In this document: one piece after another, positions 18,750 through 27,209 of the stretch
Layout of the letters: the number at the start of each line of letters is the position of its first letter
How positions within the stretch are numbered: position 1 is the stretch's first letter
NCBI GenBank assembly: GCA_003339645.1
Contig: QNUV01000041.1
Location: forward strand, 372,001-436,000
DNA length: 64,000 nucleotides
Origin: Microbacterium arborescens
GTDB taxonomy: Bacteria; Actinomycetota; Actinomycetes; Actinomycetales; Microbacteriaceae
Direction of reading: 5' to 3'
Notes under the pieces: model-generated
Database searches by the model: none
Told to the model about the DNA's origin: nothing
What the model saw: the letters and a program-made list of their open reading frames with translations, nothing else
Translations under genes and position numbers: made by a program

Positions 18750-19994
18750 TCAGCGTTCGACGCGCGCGTTCTTGCCGACGACGGTGATGCCGGTGTCGGT
18801 CACGGTGAAGCCGCGGGCGAGGTCGCGTTCGCGGTCGACACCGACCGTGGCGCCGTCTTCGAGCACGACGTTCTTGTCGAGGATCGCCCGGTGCACACGC
18901 GCCCCGGCGCCGACGCTGACGTAGTCGAACAGCACCGAGTCGGTGATCGTTGCACCGCCTCCGGAGAGCGTCCACGGGCCGACGACGCTGCGCTCGAGAT
19001 GGGTGCCCGACAGCACGGAGCCGAGAGAGACGATCGAGTCGATCGCGTTGCCCATGCGCCCGACGCTGTCGCGCACGAACTTCGCGGGCGGCGAGTTCAC
19101 TGCCTGCGAGTGGATCTGCCAGTCGGTGTTGTACAGGTTGAAGATCGGCAACGTCGAGATGAGGTCCATGTGGGCGTCGAAGAACGACTCGATCGTGCCG
19201 ACGTCGCGCCAGTAGTTGCGGTCGCGCGGGGTCGACCCGGGCACGTCGTTGCGCTTGAAGTCGTAGACGGCGGCCTCGCCGCGGTCGACGAAGTAGGGGA
19301 CGATGTCGCCGCCCATGTCGTGGTTCGACGTCGGCAGCTCGCCGTCGGCCTCGACCGCCTCGATGAGGGCGTCGGTGTCGAAGATGTAGTTGCCCATCGA
19401 GGCCAGCACCTCGTGCGGCGAGTCGGGCAGCCCGGTGGGGTCCTGGGGCTTCTCGAGGAAGGCGCGGATCCGGGTCTCGTCGGCGGGGTCGACGTCGATG
19501 ACGCCGAACTGGTTGGCCAGGCCGATCGGCTGGCGGATGCCGGCCACCGTCGCCCGGGCGCCCGAGGCGAGGTGGGCGTCGAGCATCTGACGGAAGTCCA
19601 TGCGGTAGACGTGATCGGCTCCGATCACGACGACGATGTCGGGCTTCTCATCGTTGATGAGGTTCAGCGACTGGAGGATCGCATCGGCCGAGCCTGAGAA
19701 CCACCGCTTGCCCAGGCGCTGCTGGGCGGGAACCGAGGCGACGTACGAGTCGAGCAGCGCCGACATCCGCCAGGTCTGCGAGACGTGACGGTCGAGGCTG
19801 TGCGACTTGTACTGGGTCAGGACGACGACCTGGCGCAGGCCCGAGTTGATGAGGTTCGAGATCGCGAAGTCGATCAGGCGGTACTGGCCGCCGAACGGGA
19901 CCGCGGGCTTGGCGCGATCCACCGTCAACGGCATCAGGCGCTTACCCTCCCCGCCCGCGAGAACGATTCCGAAGACCTTGGGCGCTGCTGGCAT
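18750..19994 (-). CDS. glgC: Glucose-1-phosphate adenylyltransferase
   Basis: 414 residues. Makes ADP-glucose from glucose-1-phosphate and ATP. N-terminal [23 protein letters not shown] holds the nucleotide-binding loop; later YRMDFRQML and the C-terminal left-handed beta-helix repeats are typical. Start is ATG with no ribosome site and TAGTGT 6 bases upstream. It is divergent from the glycogen glycosyltransferase, 47 bases apart, as in other actinobacteria. Confidence 0.97.
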   Translation of the reverse strand: MPAAPKVFGIVLAGGEGKRLMPLTVDRAKPAVPFGGQYRLIDFAISNLINSGLRQVVVLTQYKSHSLDRHVSQTWRMSALLDSYVASVPAQQRLGKRWFSGSADAILQSLNLINDEKPDIVVVIGADHVYRMDFRQMLDAHLASGARATVAGIRQPIGLANQFGVIDVDPADETRIRAFLEKPQDPTGLPDSPHEVLASMGNYIFDTDALIEAVEADGELPTSNHDMGGDIVPYFVDRGEAAVYDFKRNDVPGSTPRDRNYWRDVGTIESFFDAHMDLISTLPIFNLYNTDWQIHSQAVNSPPAKFVRDSVGRMGNAIDSIVSLGSVLSGTHLERSVVGPWTLSGGGATITDSVLFDYVSVGAGARVHRAILDKNVVLEDGATVGVDRERDLARGFTVTDTGITVVGKNARVER

Positions 19995-20000
19995 GGCACC

Positions 20001-20034
20001 ACACTAGGCCCGTCGAACGCTCCTGTACTAGCGT
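20001..20034. promoter_or_regulatory. Back-to-back leaderless promoters glgC/glgA
   Basis: The 47-base gap holds a minus-strand TAGTGT (20001-20006) and a plus-strand TAGCGT (20029-20034), each 6-7 bases from a start codon. The boxes are 22 bases apart, so the two polymerase footprints overlap. Confidence 0.55.
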
Positions 20035-20041
20035 TCGACCC

Positions 20042-21235
20042 ATGCGTGTAGACATCGTCTCGAAGGAGTATCCTCCCGCGATCTATGGCGGAGCGGGGGT
20101 GCACGTCACCGAGCTCGTCCGCGCCCTGCGCGAGACGATGGAGGTGCAGGTCCGGGCCTTCGGAGCAGACCGGGACGAGCCGGACACGACCTCCTACGCG
20201 ACCCCCGTTGGGCTGAGCGACGCCAACGCCGCGCTCCAGACGCTCGGGACCGATCTCGAGATCGTCGGAGACGTCGCCGGCGCGGACGTCGTGCACAGCC
20301 ACACCTGGTACGCCAACTTCGCCGGGCACCTCGCCTCGCTCCTCCACGGCATCCCGCACGTCGTCACGGCTCACTCGCTCGAGCCGCTGCGGCCGTGGAA
20401 GGCCGAGCAGCTCGGCGGGGGCTACGCCGTGTCGAGCTACATCGAGAAGACCGCTTACGAGAACGCGGCGGCCGTCATCGCCGTGAGCGACGGAATGCGC
20501 CGCGACATCCTGCGCAGCTATCCCGATCTCGATCCCGAGAAGGTGTCGGTGATCTACAACGGCATCGACGTCGAGTCGTGGCGGCCCGTCGACGATCCCG
20601 CCGTCCTCGAACGCCACGGCATCGACCCCACCCGCCCCTCCGTGGTCTTCGTCGGACGCATCACGCGGCAGAAGGGCCTGCCGTACTTTCTGCGGGCCGC
20701 GCGCCTGCTTCCCGCCGACGTGCAGGTCGTCCTCTGCGCGGGAGCGCCCGACACGCCGGAGATCATGGCCGAGGTGCAGGGCCTCGTGCGCGAGCTGCAG
20801 GCCGAGCGCTCCGGGGTCGTCTGGATCGAGGAGTTCCTCCCGCGCGACGAGCTCTGCGCGATCCTGACGGCAGCCACGACCTTCGTCTGCCCGTCGGTCT
20901 ACGAGCCGCTCGGCATCGTCAACCTCGAGGCGATGGCGTGCGGGGCCGCCGTTGTCGGGACCGCGACCGGCGGCATCCCGGAAGTCGTCGTCGACGGCGA
21001 GACCGGGCGCCTCGTGCCGATCGAGCAGTCCGACGACGGCACCGGTACCCCGCTGGATCCCGAGAAGTTCGTCGCCGATCTGGCGGCCACGCTCACCGAG
21101 GTCGTCTCGGATCCCGACACGGCGCGACGCTACGGCGCCGCGGGCCGCGAGCGTGCCGCCAGCTCGTTCAGCTGGTCGGCGATCGCCGACGAGACCGCCG
21201 CGTTGTACGCGAGAGTGGCGGGGCTCGGCCGCTAG
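20042..21235 (+). CDS. glgA: Glycogen synthase / maltose-1-phosphate synthase (GT4)
   Basis: 397 residues. This is a GT4 glycosyltransferase of the actinobacterial type, shorter than the classical GT5 GlgA (about 480). KEYPPAIYGGAGVHVTELVR at the N-terminus and EPLGIVNLEAMACGAAVVG near residue 289 (E-x7-E) are the donor-site hallmarks. In mycobacteria the equivalent gene (Rv1212c, next to glgC) is now known as GlgM, making alpha-maltose-1-phosphate from ADP-glucose. Either role fits; the pairing with glgC supports ADP-glucose as donor. TAGCGT lies 7 bases before the ATG. Confidence 0.93.
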   Translation: MRVDIVSKEYPPAIYGGAGVHVTELVRALRETMEVQVRAFGADRDEPDTTSYATPVGLSDANAALQTLGTDLEIVGDVAGADVVHSHTWYANFAGHLASLLHGIPHVVTAHSLEPLRPWKAEQLGGGYAVSSYIEKTAYENAAAVIAVSDGMRRDILRSYPDLDPEKVSVIYNGIDVESWRPVDDPAVLERHGIDPTRPSVVFVGRITRQKGLPYFLRAARLLPADVQVVLCAGAPDTPEIMAEVQGLVRELQAERSGVVWIEEFLPRDELCAILTAATTFVCPSVYEPLGIVNLEAMACGAAVVGTATGGIPEVVVDGETGRLVPIEQSDDGTGTPLDPEKFVADLAATLTEVVSDPDTARRYGAAGRERAASSFSWSAIADETAALYARVAGLGR

Positions 21236-21244
21236 GCTGAACCC

Positions 21245-22030
21245 ATGCCGCAGGTCCTGGAGTTCTCCGACGTCGTCGTCCGCCGAAACGCCCGGAACAT
21301 CATCGACCGGGTCGACTGGTCGGTTTCCGATGATCAGCGCTGGGTGGTGCTCGGGCCCAACGGCGCGGGCAAGACGACGGTGCTGCAGCTCGCGGCGAGC
21401 CTCCTCCACCCCACCTCGGGAAGCGTCGAGATCCTGGGGGAGCGCCTCGGGCGGACCGACGTGTTCGAGCTGCGCCCGCGCATCGGATTCGCCTCGTCGG
21501 CGATGGCCCGGCGCATCCCGGCCGAAGAGACCGTGCTCGACGTGGTCCTCACGGCGGCGTACGCCGTGACCGGGCGGTGGCGTGAGGAGTACGAGGACAT
21601 CGACGAGCGACGCGCGATGCGCGTGCTCGCCGAGTGGAAGCTCGACGGACTCGCCGAGCGGACCTTCGGCACGCTCTCGGACGGCGAGCAGAAGCGCGTC
21701 CAGATCGCCCGCGCCGTCATGACCGACCCCGAGCTGCTGCTCCTCGACGAGCCGACGGCGAGCCTCGACCTCGGCGCCCGCGAGGAACTGCTCGCTCTCC
21801 TCGGCGGTTACGCCCAGGCGCCCACCACGCCCGCGATGATCATGGTGACGCACCACGTCGAAGAGATCCCGGTCGGGTTCACCCACGTGCTCCTGTTGCG
21901 CGAGGGCGGCGTCGTCGCCGCCGGTCCGCTGGCCGAGACGCTCACCGCCGAGAACCTCACCGAGACGTTCGGGCTGTCCATTGCGCTCAGCGAGGAGCGC
22001 GGACGCTACGCGGCTCGGGCCTCATCCTGA
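21245..22030 (+). CDS. ABC transporter ATP-binding protein
   Basis: 261 residues, cytoplasmic ABC ATPase. Walker A GPNGAGKTT, signature LSDGEQKR (Gly to Asp variant), Walker B LLLLDEPTASLD and H-loop VTHHVEE. It has no adjacent permease. Resembles YlmA/ModF-like stand-alone ATPases. TAGGCT at 21233-21238 stands 6 bases from the ATG. Function not clear. Confidence 0.88.
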   Translation: MPQVLEFSDVVVRRNARNIIDRVDWSVSDDQRWVVLGPNGAGKTTVLQLAASLLHPTSGSVEILGERLGRTDVFELRPRIGFASSAMARRIPAEETVLDVVLTAAYAVTGRWREEYEDIDERRAMRVLAEWKLDGLAERTFGTLSDGEQKRVQIARAVMTDPELLLLDEPTASLDLGAREELLALLGGYAQAPTTPAMIMVTHHVEEIPVGFTHVLLLREGGVVAAGPLAETLTAENLTETFGLSIALSEERGRYAARASS

Positions 22031-22077
22031 ACCTGGTAGGATCGCTCTTTGGTGCAGACGCATCGCAGACTTCCCTC

Positions 22078-22097
22078 GCCCTGGCAAAATCCAGGGC
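22078..22097 (+). promoter_or_regulatory. Leader hairpin before rpmE2
   Basis: GCCCTGG-CAAAAT-CCAGGGC, a perfect 7-base stem with a 6-base loop, ends 17 bases before the rpmE2 ATG and just before the AAGGAA ribosome site. It could be a translational or attenuation element. No match to a Zur box was seen. Confidence 0.5.
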
Positions 22098-22114
22098 ACC
22101 ACGTAAGGAATCCC

Positions 22115-22366
22115 ATGAAGACTGACATTCACCCCGAGTACCGCGCCGTCGTTTTCCGCGACCTCGGCTCAGGCGAGACGTTCCTGACCCGTTCGACGGT
22201 CTCGAGCGACAAGACGATCGAGCTGGACGGCGAGACCTACCCGGTCATCGACGTCGAGATCTCGTCCGCCTCGCACCCGTTCTACACGGGCAAGCAGCGC
22301 ATCATGGACTCGGCCGGCCGCGTCGAGAAGTTCAACCAGCGCTTCAAGAACTTCGGCTCCAAGTAA
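22115..22366 (+). CDS. rpmE2: 50S ribosomal protein L31 type B
   Basis: 83 residues. [20 protein letters not shown] and [21 protein letters not shown] are typical of L31. It lacks the CxxC pairs of the zinc-binding form, so it is the zinc-independent C-minus paralogue, often expressed under zinc shortage. AAGGAA precedes the ATG. A perfect terminator follows directly. Confidence 0.97.
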   Translation: MKTDIHPEYRAVVFRDLGSGETFLTRSTVSSDKTIELDGETYPVIDVEISSASHPFYTGKQRIMDSAGRVEKFNQRFKNFGSK

Positions 22367-22380
22367 GCCGTTCTTCGATC

Positions 22381-22404
22381 AAGGCCCCGCTTCGGCGGGG
22401 CCTT
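22381..22404 (+). terminator. Rho-independent terminator of rpmE2
   Basis: AAGGCCCCGC / GCGGGGCCTT, perfect 10-base stem closed by a TTCG tetraloop, 14 bases after the stop. Confidence 0.92.
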
Positions 22405-22441
22405 CGTCGTTTCGCGGGGTGCGTTCGCCGCCCCCGCGGTC

Positions 22442-23128
22442 TCACGGCTTGACGATCGGGATCGACGCCGTCTCCGCCGCGACCTTGCGCCGGTGCAAGG
22501 CGCGCTGCTCGGGCAGAGAGATGTCGAAGACGACCGCGAGCAGGCGGATGACGGTGGTCACCGCGATGCCCACGATGGCAGCGGCCACGATGGGCGCGCC
22601 CAGCGCCGACGCTCCGGCGAGCACCGCGCACCCGGCGGCGGCCGCGATCGCATAGAGCGAGCCGACGTGCATGATGGCGACGGGGAGTCCGAGGATGACG
22701 TCGCGCAGCATGCTGCCGCCGACGGCGGCGCAGGAGCCGATGAAGATCGCGGGGACGATCGGCAGCCCGAGCACGAGGGCCTTGCTCGTCCCGAACGCCC
22801 CGAACATGCCGATGACGACGGCGTCGAGACCGATGATGACGGCGTTGAGCCGTTGGAACAGGTTCGACAGCAGCATGCCGACCAGCGCGGCCGAGGTCGC
22901 GGTGATGAGATACCAGTTGCTCTGCAGCGTGACAGGCTGCACGCCCAGGAGCAGATCGCGAATGAGACCGCCGCCCATCCCGATCAGGATGCCGATGATC
23001 ACGACCCCGAGTGGATCGAGCCGCTGTTTGCCGACGAATCCGGAAGCGAAAAGGGCGCCCTGGACCCCGCCGAGCCCGACGGCGGTCAGATCCGCCCAGA
23101 GCGGGATCACGAACTGAGACTGCGCCAC
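22442..23128 (-). CDS. Trimeric intracellular cation channel family protein (UPF0126)
   Basis: 228 residues, about six or seven membrane helices in two repeated halves. Two glycine-arginine motifs, GMGGGLIRDLLLG and AVGGSMLRDVILG, are the family hallmark. Bacterial relatives form trimeric K+ permeable channels. GTG start at 23128, with GACAAT 6 bases upstream; a much longer frame to 24823 is a shadow. Divergent from recO with only 12 bases between the two -10 boxes. Confidence 0.92.
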   Translation of the reverse strand: MAQSQFVIPLWADLTAVGLGGVQGALFASGFVGKQRLDPLGVVIIGILIGMGGGLIRDLLLGVQPVTLQSNWYLITATSAALVGMLLSNLFQRLNAVIIGLDAVVIGMFGAFGTSKALVLGLPIVPAIFIGSCAAVGGSMLRDVILGLPVAIMHVGSLYAIAAAAGCAVLAGASALGAPIVAAAIVGIAVTTVIRLLAVVFDISLPEQRALHRRKVAAETASIPIVKP

Positions 23129-23134
23129 GGAACC

Positions 23135-23158
23135 ATTGTCGTCGGTCGGCGCGATAAT
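23135..23158. promoter_or_regulatory. Overlapping divergent -10 boxes TRIC/recO
   Basis: Minus-strand GACAAT (23135-23140) and plus-strand GATAAT (23153-23158) are 12 bases apart and each 6 bases from a start codon. The -35 zones must fall on the opposite gene's start, so the two promoters should exclude each other. Confidence 0.5.
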
Positions 23159-23164
23159 TGAAGA

Positions 23165-23893
23165 GTGCCCACCTACCGCGACGAGGTCGTGATCCTGCGC
23201 ACCCACAAGCTGGGCGAGGCGGATCGCATCGTCACGATGCTCAGCCGGCGGCACGGCAAGCTGCGCGGCGTCGCGAAAGGCGTGCGGCGCACGTCGTCCC
23301 GGTTCGGTGCGCGACTGGAGCCGTTCATGGTCGCCGACGTCCAGATGTACAAAGGGCGCTCGCTCGACATCGTGCAGCAGGCCGAGTCGCTCGGCTCCTA
23401 CGGTGCCGACATCGCGACGGACTACGACCGCTACACCTCGGCGTCCGCGATGGTCGAGGCCGCCGATCGTCTGAACGAGGCCGAGACCACGCCGCAGCAG
23501 TATCTGCTTCTCGTCGGTGGGCTTCGCGCCCTCGCGCGCGGCGACCACGACAGCCGCGCCGTGCTCGACTCGTACCTCCTCAGAGCCATGGCGCTCTCGG
23601 GCTGGGCGCCGTCGCTCGACGCCTGCGCGCGCTGCGGGCGTCCAGGCCCCCACGACGGTTTCGTCGCGCCCCTCGGCGGATCGGTGTGCGACGCGTGCGC
23701 GCCCGCGGGGTCGGCCCGCATCGCCCCCGAAACCGGAGCGCGCCTGCGCGCCCTCATCGCCGGAGAGTGGGAGACCGTCGATGCGGGCAGCCCCGGCACA
23801 GCCAACGCCGCATCGGGGCTGATCGCGGCCTATGCCCAGTGGCACCTCGAGCGCGGCATCCGATCGCTCGGCCACATCGGCGCGGCGCGCTGA
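23165..23893 (+). CDS. recO: DNA repair protein RecO
   Basis: 242 residues. RecO loads RecA with RecF/RecR and anneals ssDNA. N-terminal OB-fold ([33 protein letters not shown]), then an alpha domain with a four-Cys zinc site (CARCGRPG ... CDAC). The GTG is 6 bases after GATAAT; no ribosome site. Its downstream neighbour is uppS, as in many actinobacteria. Confidence 0.95.
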   Translation: MPTYRDEVVILRTHKLGEADRIVTMLSRRHGKLRGVAKGVRRTSSRFGARLEPFMVADVQMYKGRSLDIVQQAESLGSYGADIATDYDRYTSASAMVEAADRLNEAETTPQQYLLLVGGLRALARGDHDSRAVLDSYLLRAMALSGWAPSLDACARCGRPGPHDGFVAPLGGSVCDACAPAGSARIAPETGARLRALIAGEWETVDAGSPGTANAASGLIAAYAQWHLERGIRSLGHIGAAR

Positions 23894-23935
23894 CACCTGT
23901 GATGCCACACGGCTCGACCGCCTAGGCTCGAACCG

Positions 23936-24739
23936 ATGAGTCCCAAGCCGTACACGCACCGCGACGCGGTTCCCTATCGCCCCCTCGACTGGACCGGGGT
24001 GTACCCGCCGGCGTTCCCGCGGGGCGGCGTTCCGAATCACGTCGCGATCGTCATGGACGGCAACGGACGCTGGGCCAATCGCCGTGGCCTCACGCGCATC
24101 GAGGGCCACCGCGCCGGCGAGGAGGTGCTGCTCGACGTCGTCGCCGGCGCCATCCAGGCCGGGGTCAAACACTTGAGCGTGTACGCGTTCTCGACCGAGA
24201 ACTGGTCTCGGTCGCCCGACGAGGTGCGCTTCCTGATGGGGTACAACCGCGACGTCCTCCATCGCCGTCGCGACCAGCTCAACGAATGGGGCGTGCGCGT
24301 GCGGTGGGCAGGGCGAAAGCCGCGCCTGTGGGGATCGGTCATCTCCGAGCTCCAGTACGCCGAGCAGCTCACTCGCGACAACCACGTGCTCACGCTCACG
24401 ATGTGCGTCAACTACGGCGGGCGTCACGAGATCATCGACGCCATGCGCGCGATGGGCGAGCAGATCGCCGCGGGCCGGATGAAGCCCTCCGCGATCACGG
24501 AGAAGGCCCTGCGCCGGCACCTCTACGTGCCCGACATGCCCGACGTCGATCTGTTCATCCGCTCGAGCGGGGAGCAGCGGACCTCGAACTTCCTCCTGTG
24601 GGAGGCGGCGTACGCCGAGATGGTGTTCCTCGACACCCTGTGGCCCGACTTCTCGCGATCGGACCTGTGGGGCGCGATCCAGCTCTATCTCTCGCGCGAC
24701 CGCCGCTTCGGCGGCGCCGTCGACGCTCCGACCGCGTGA
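23936..24739 (+). CDS. uppS: Isoprenyl transferase (cis-polyprenyl diphosphate synthase)
   Basis: 267 residues. Makes long-chain (Z)-polyprenyl diphosphate lipid carrier for cell wall synthesis. [17 protein letters not shown] carries the catalytic Asp, STENWSR the substrate loop, and [23 protein letters not shown] the C-terminal active site. Leaderless signal TAGGCT at 23923-23928, 7 bases before ATG. Confidence 0.96.
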   Translation: MSPKPYTHRDAVPYRPLDWTGVYPPAFPRGGVPNHVAIVMDGNGRWANRRGLTRIEGHRAGEEVLLDVVAGAIQAGVKHLSVYAFSTENWSRSPDEVRFLMGYNRDVLHRRRDQLNEWGVRVRWAGRKPRLWGSVISELQYAEQLTRDNHVLTLTMCVNYGGRHEIIDAMRAMGEQIAAGRMKPSAITEKALRRHLYVPDMPDVDLFIRSSGEQRTSNFLLWEAAYAEMVFLDTLWPDFSRSDLWGAIQLYLSRDRRFGGAVDAPTA

Positions 24740-24785
24740 CGCGGTCGCGGGAATAGCTCGCGCGCGCCGGGACGTTGCACCCGGT

Positions 24786-25463
24786 GTGACGGACGCAATC
24801 AAGATCGACGTGTGGAGCGACATCGCCTGCCCGTGGTGCTACATCGGCAAGCGCAACCTCGAGTCGGGCCTGGCGGCCACGGCGGATGACGAGGACGCTC
24901 CGCGCGTGGAGGTGACCTTCCATTCGTTCGAGCTCTCGCCCGACACTCCCGTCGACTTCGAAGGCGACGAGCTCGACTTCCTGTCGAGCCACAAGGGGAT
25001 GCCGCGCGAGCAGGTGCAGCAGATGCTCGAGAACGTCACCGGCGTCGCGAAGGATGCGGGCCTGGACTACCACTTCGACATCCTCCAGCACACGAACACC
25101 GTCAAGGCGCACGAGCTGCTGCACGCCGCGAAGGCGGAGGGGCGTCAGCACGAGATGGCCGAGCGCCTGATGGCGGCCTACTTCACCGAGGGTCGCCATG
25201 TGGGCCGCATCGACGAGCTGGTCGAGCTCGCGGCTGAGGTCGGTCTCGACCGCGACGCCATCCGGGCGGCGCTCGAATCGGGGGAGCACCTGCCGGCCGT
25301 CCGCGCCGACCAGGATCAGGCGCGCGCGTACGGCATCAACGGGGTGCCGTTCTTCGTCATCGACGGTCGCTACGGCGTCTCGGGGGCGCAGCCCGCCGAG
25401 GCTTTCGCCCAGATCGCCCGACAGGTGTGGGCGGAGCGCAACGGCGTCGAGACCGCGAGCTGA
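24786..25463 (+). CDS. DsbA family oxidoreductase (FrnE-like)
   Basis: 225 residues with a thioredoxin fold. The redox pair is Cys15-Pro-Trp-Cys18 in SDIACPWCYIGKRN. The C-terminal GINGVPFFVIDGRYGVSGAQPAE contains the cis-Pro loop. FrnE-type proteins act as cytoplasmic disulfide isomerases or in polyketide pathways; no polyketide genes are near. GTG start; no signal peptide. Confidence 0.92.
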   Translation: MTDAIKIDVWSDIACPWCYIGKRNLESGLAATADDEDAPRVEVTFHSFELSPDTPVDFEGDELDFLSSHKGMPREQVQQMLENVTGVAKDAGLDYHFDILQHTNTVKAHELLHAAKAEGRQHEMAERLMAAYFTEGRHVGRIDELVELAAEVGLDRDAIRAALESGEHLPAVRADQDQARAYGINGVPFFVIDGRYGVSGAQPAEAFAQIARQVWAERNGVETAS

Positions 25464-25487
25464 GCCCCGTCCGCGAGCGCCGGCGAG

Positions 25488-25988
25488 TCAGCGCGGCAGG
25501 TTCGCCTCGATCACCGCGACGATCTCCGGCGCGTCGGGCTTGGTCTGCGGCCGAAAGCGGTGCACCTCGCCGCCGGGCGTGATCACGAACTTCTCGAAGT
25601 TCCACATCACCGGGCCGCGTGCGCCCTCCTCGTTGCGGATCTTCTTCAGCGCCTTGTAGAGCGGTGCGGCGTGCGAGCCGTTGACCCGGATCTTGTCCAT
25701 GATGGGGAAGCTCACTCCCCAGGTCATCGCGCAGTAGTCGAGGATCTCGTCCATCGAGCCGGGCTCCTGACCCATGAACTGGTTGCAGGGGAATCCGATC
25801 ACCTGCAGGCCGCGCTCGCCGTACGTGCGCTGCAGCTGCTCGAGCTGCTCGTACTGGGGCGTGAGACCGCACTTGGAGGCGACGTTGACGACGAGCAGAA
25901 CGCCGTCGCCGAGGTCGTCGAGCGTGGTGGGGGTGCCGTCGGCGGAGGAGAACGGAATCGAACGGATGTCGGTGGTCGCTTCGGTCAC
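25488..25988 (-). CDS. Glutathione peroxidase family thiol peroxidase
   Basis: 166 residues. Peroxidatic Cys40 in NVASKCGLTPQY (Sec replaced by Cys), GFPCNQFMGQEPG and WNFEKF motifs complete. Actinobacteria lack glutathione, so the reductant is probably thioredoxin. GTG start, with TAGCCT 6 bases upstream. Convergent with frnE-like gene. Confidence 0.93.
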   Translation of the reverse strand: MTEATTDIRSIPFSSADGTPTTLDDLGDGVLLVVNVASKCGLTPQYEQLEQLQRTYGERGLQVIGFPCNQFMGQEPGSMDEILDYCAMTWGVSFPIMDKIRVNGSHAAPLYKALKKIRNEEGARGPVMWNFEKFVITPGGEVHRFRPQTKPDAPEIVAVIEANLPR

Positions 25989-26045
25989 GTCCCCAGGCTA
26001 CGCCCGGCCGCCTTCCGGCATCCGTCCTTCTGGGAGAATGATCTG

Positions 26046-27209
26046 GTGAGTACCGTCCTGTCCGCCTCCCCGCGCCTGCGGATCGGCCCGATCGCCCTGG
26101 ATGCGCCCGTCGTCCTGGCCCCGATGGCCGGGATCACGAACACCGCCTTCCGTCGGCTCTGCCGCGAATACGGCGCGGGTCTCTACGTCAGCGAGATGAT
26201 CACGACCCGCGCACTCGTCGAGCGCAACGCCACCACGATGCGGCTGATCACGCATCACGAGTCCGAGAAGCCGCGCTCCATCCAGCTCTACGGCGTGGAC
26301 CCCGCGACGACCGAGGCCGCCGTGCGGCTTCTGGTCGAAGAGGACCGTGCCGATCACATCGACCTGAACTTCGGGTGCCCCGTCCCCAAGGTGACCCGCA
26401 AGGGCGGGGGAGCGGCACTGCCCTGGAAGCTCGATCTCTTCCGCGACATCGTCACGCGCGCCGCCCGCGCGGCCGGTGACGTCCCGCTGACGGTCAAGAT
26501 GCGAAAGGGCATCGACTCCGACCACCTGACCTACCTCGACGCCGGCCGCATCGCCGAGGATGCCGGTGTGTCCGCCGTCGCGCTCCACGCCCGCACGGCT
26601 GCGGAGTTCTACTCCGGCCACGCCGATTGGTCGGCCATCGCCGCGCTGAAAGAGGCGGTCACCAGCGTTCCCGTCCTCGGCAACGGCGACATCTGGTCCG
26701 CCGAGGACGCCGTCCGGATGATGGCGGAGACCGGCTGCGACGGCGTCGTCGTCGGACGCGGGTGCCTCGGGCGTCCCTGGCTCTTCGGCGACCTCGCGCG
26801 CGCTCTGGGCGAGCCCGGCTCGGCCGGCCCCGAGGTCGATGCCACCCTCGGGTTCGTCGCGACGGCGTTCCGACGCCACGCCGAGCTGCTGGTGGAGTTC
26901 TTCGAGGACGAGGGCCGCGGATGCCGCGACATCCGCAAGCACGTCGCGTGGTACTTCAAGGGCTACCCGGTGGGCGGCGACACGCGTGCGCGCCTGGCGA
27001 CCGCGTCGAGTCTCGCCGAGATCGACGACATCCTCGAGACGCTCGACTGGTCGGCGCCCTACCCCGGCTCGGCTGCGGAAGGCCAGCGCGGGCGAGCGGG
27101 AACACCGAAGCGTCCGGCGCTACCGGACCGCTGGCTCGATTCGCGCGACGTCGACGCGGCGGAGTCGTCGGCCATCGCCGCAGCGGAGATCGAGAACAGT
27201 GGGGGCTGA
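26046..27209 (+). CDS. dusB: tRNA dihydrouridine synthase
   Basis: 387 residues. Reduces uridines in the tRNA D-loop with FMN and NADPH. PVVLAPMAGITNTAFRRL at the N-terminus, LNFGCPVPKVTRKGGGAAL with the catalytic Cys, VKMRKGID, and GNGDIW/GRGCLGRPW flavin-site strands. DusB-like length plus a C-terminal extension. GTG at 26046, with GAGAAT 6 bases upstream. Its last 11 bases overlap dgt. Confidence 0.93.
   Translation: MSTVLSASPRLRIGPIALDAPVVLAPMAGITNTAFRRLCREYGAGLYVSEMITTRALVERNATTMRLITHHESEKPRSIQLYGVDPATTEAAVRLLVEEDRADHIDLNFGCPVPKVTRKGGGAALPWKLDLFRDIVTRAARAAGDVPLTVKMRKGIDSDHLTYLDAGRIAEDAGVSAVALHARTAAEFYSGHADWSAIAALKEAVTSVPVLGNGDIWSAEDAVRMMAETGCDGVVVGRGCLGRPWLFGDLARALGEPGSAGPEVDATLGFVATAFRRHAELLVEFFEDEGRGCRDIRKHVAWYFKGYPVGGDTRARLATASSLAEIDDILETLDWSAPYPGSAAEGQRGRAGTPKRPALPDRWLDSRDVDAAESSAIAAAEIENSGG

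Noticed and set aside
22442-24823. 793-codon frame covering TRIC, recO and uppS
   Set aside because: Only the last 228 codons are a real gene; the rest is antisense to recO and uppS.
25488-25988. Selenoprotein with UGA in glutathione peroxidase
   Set aside because: The active-site residue is an ordinary Cys codon; no in-frame TGA.
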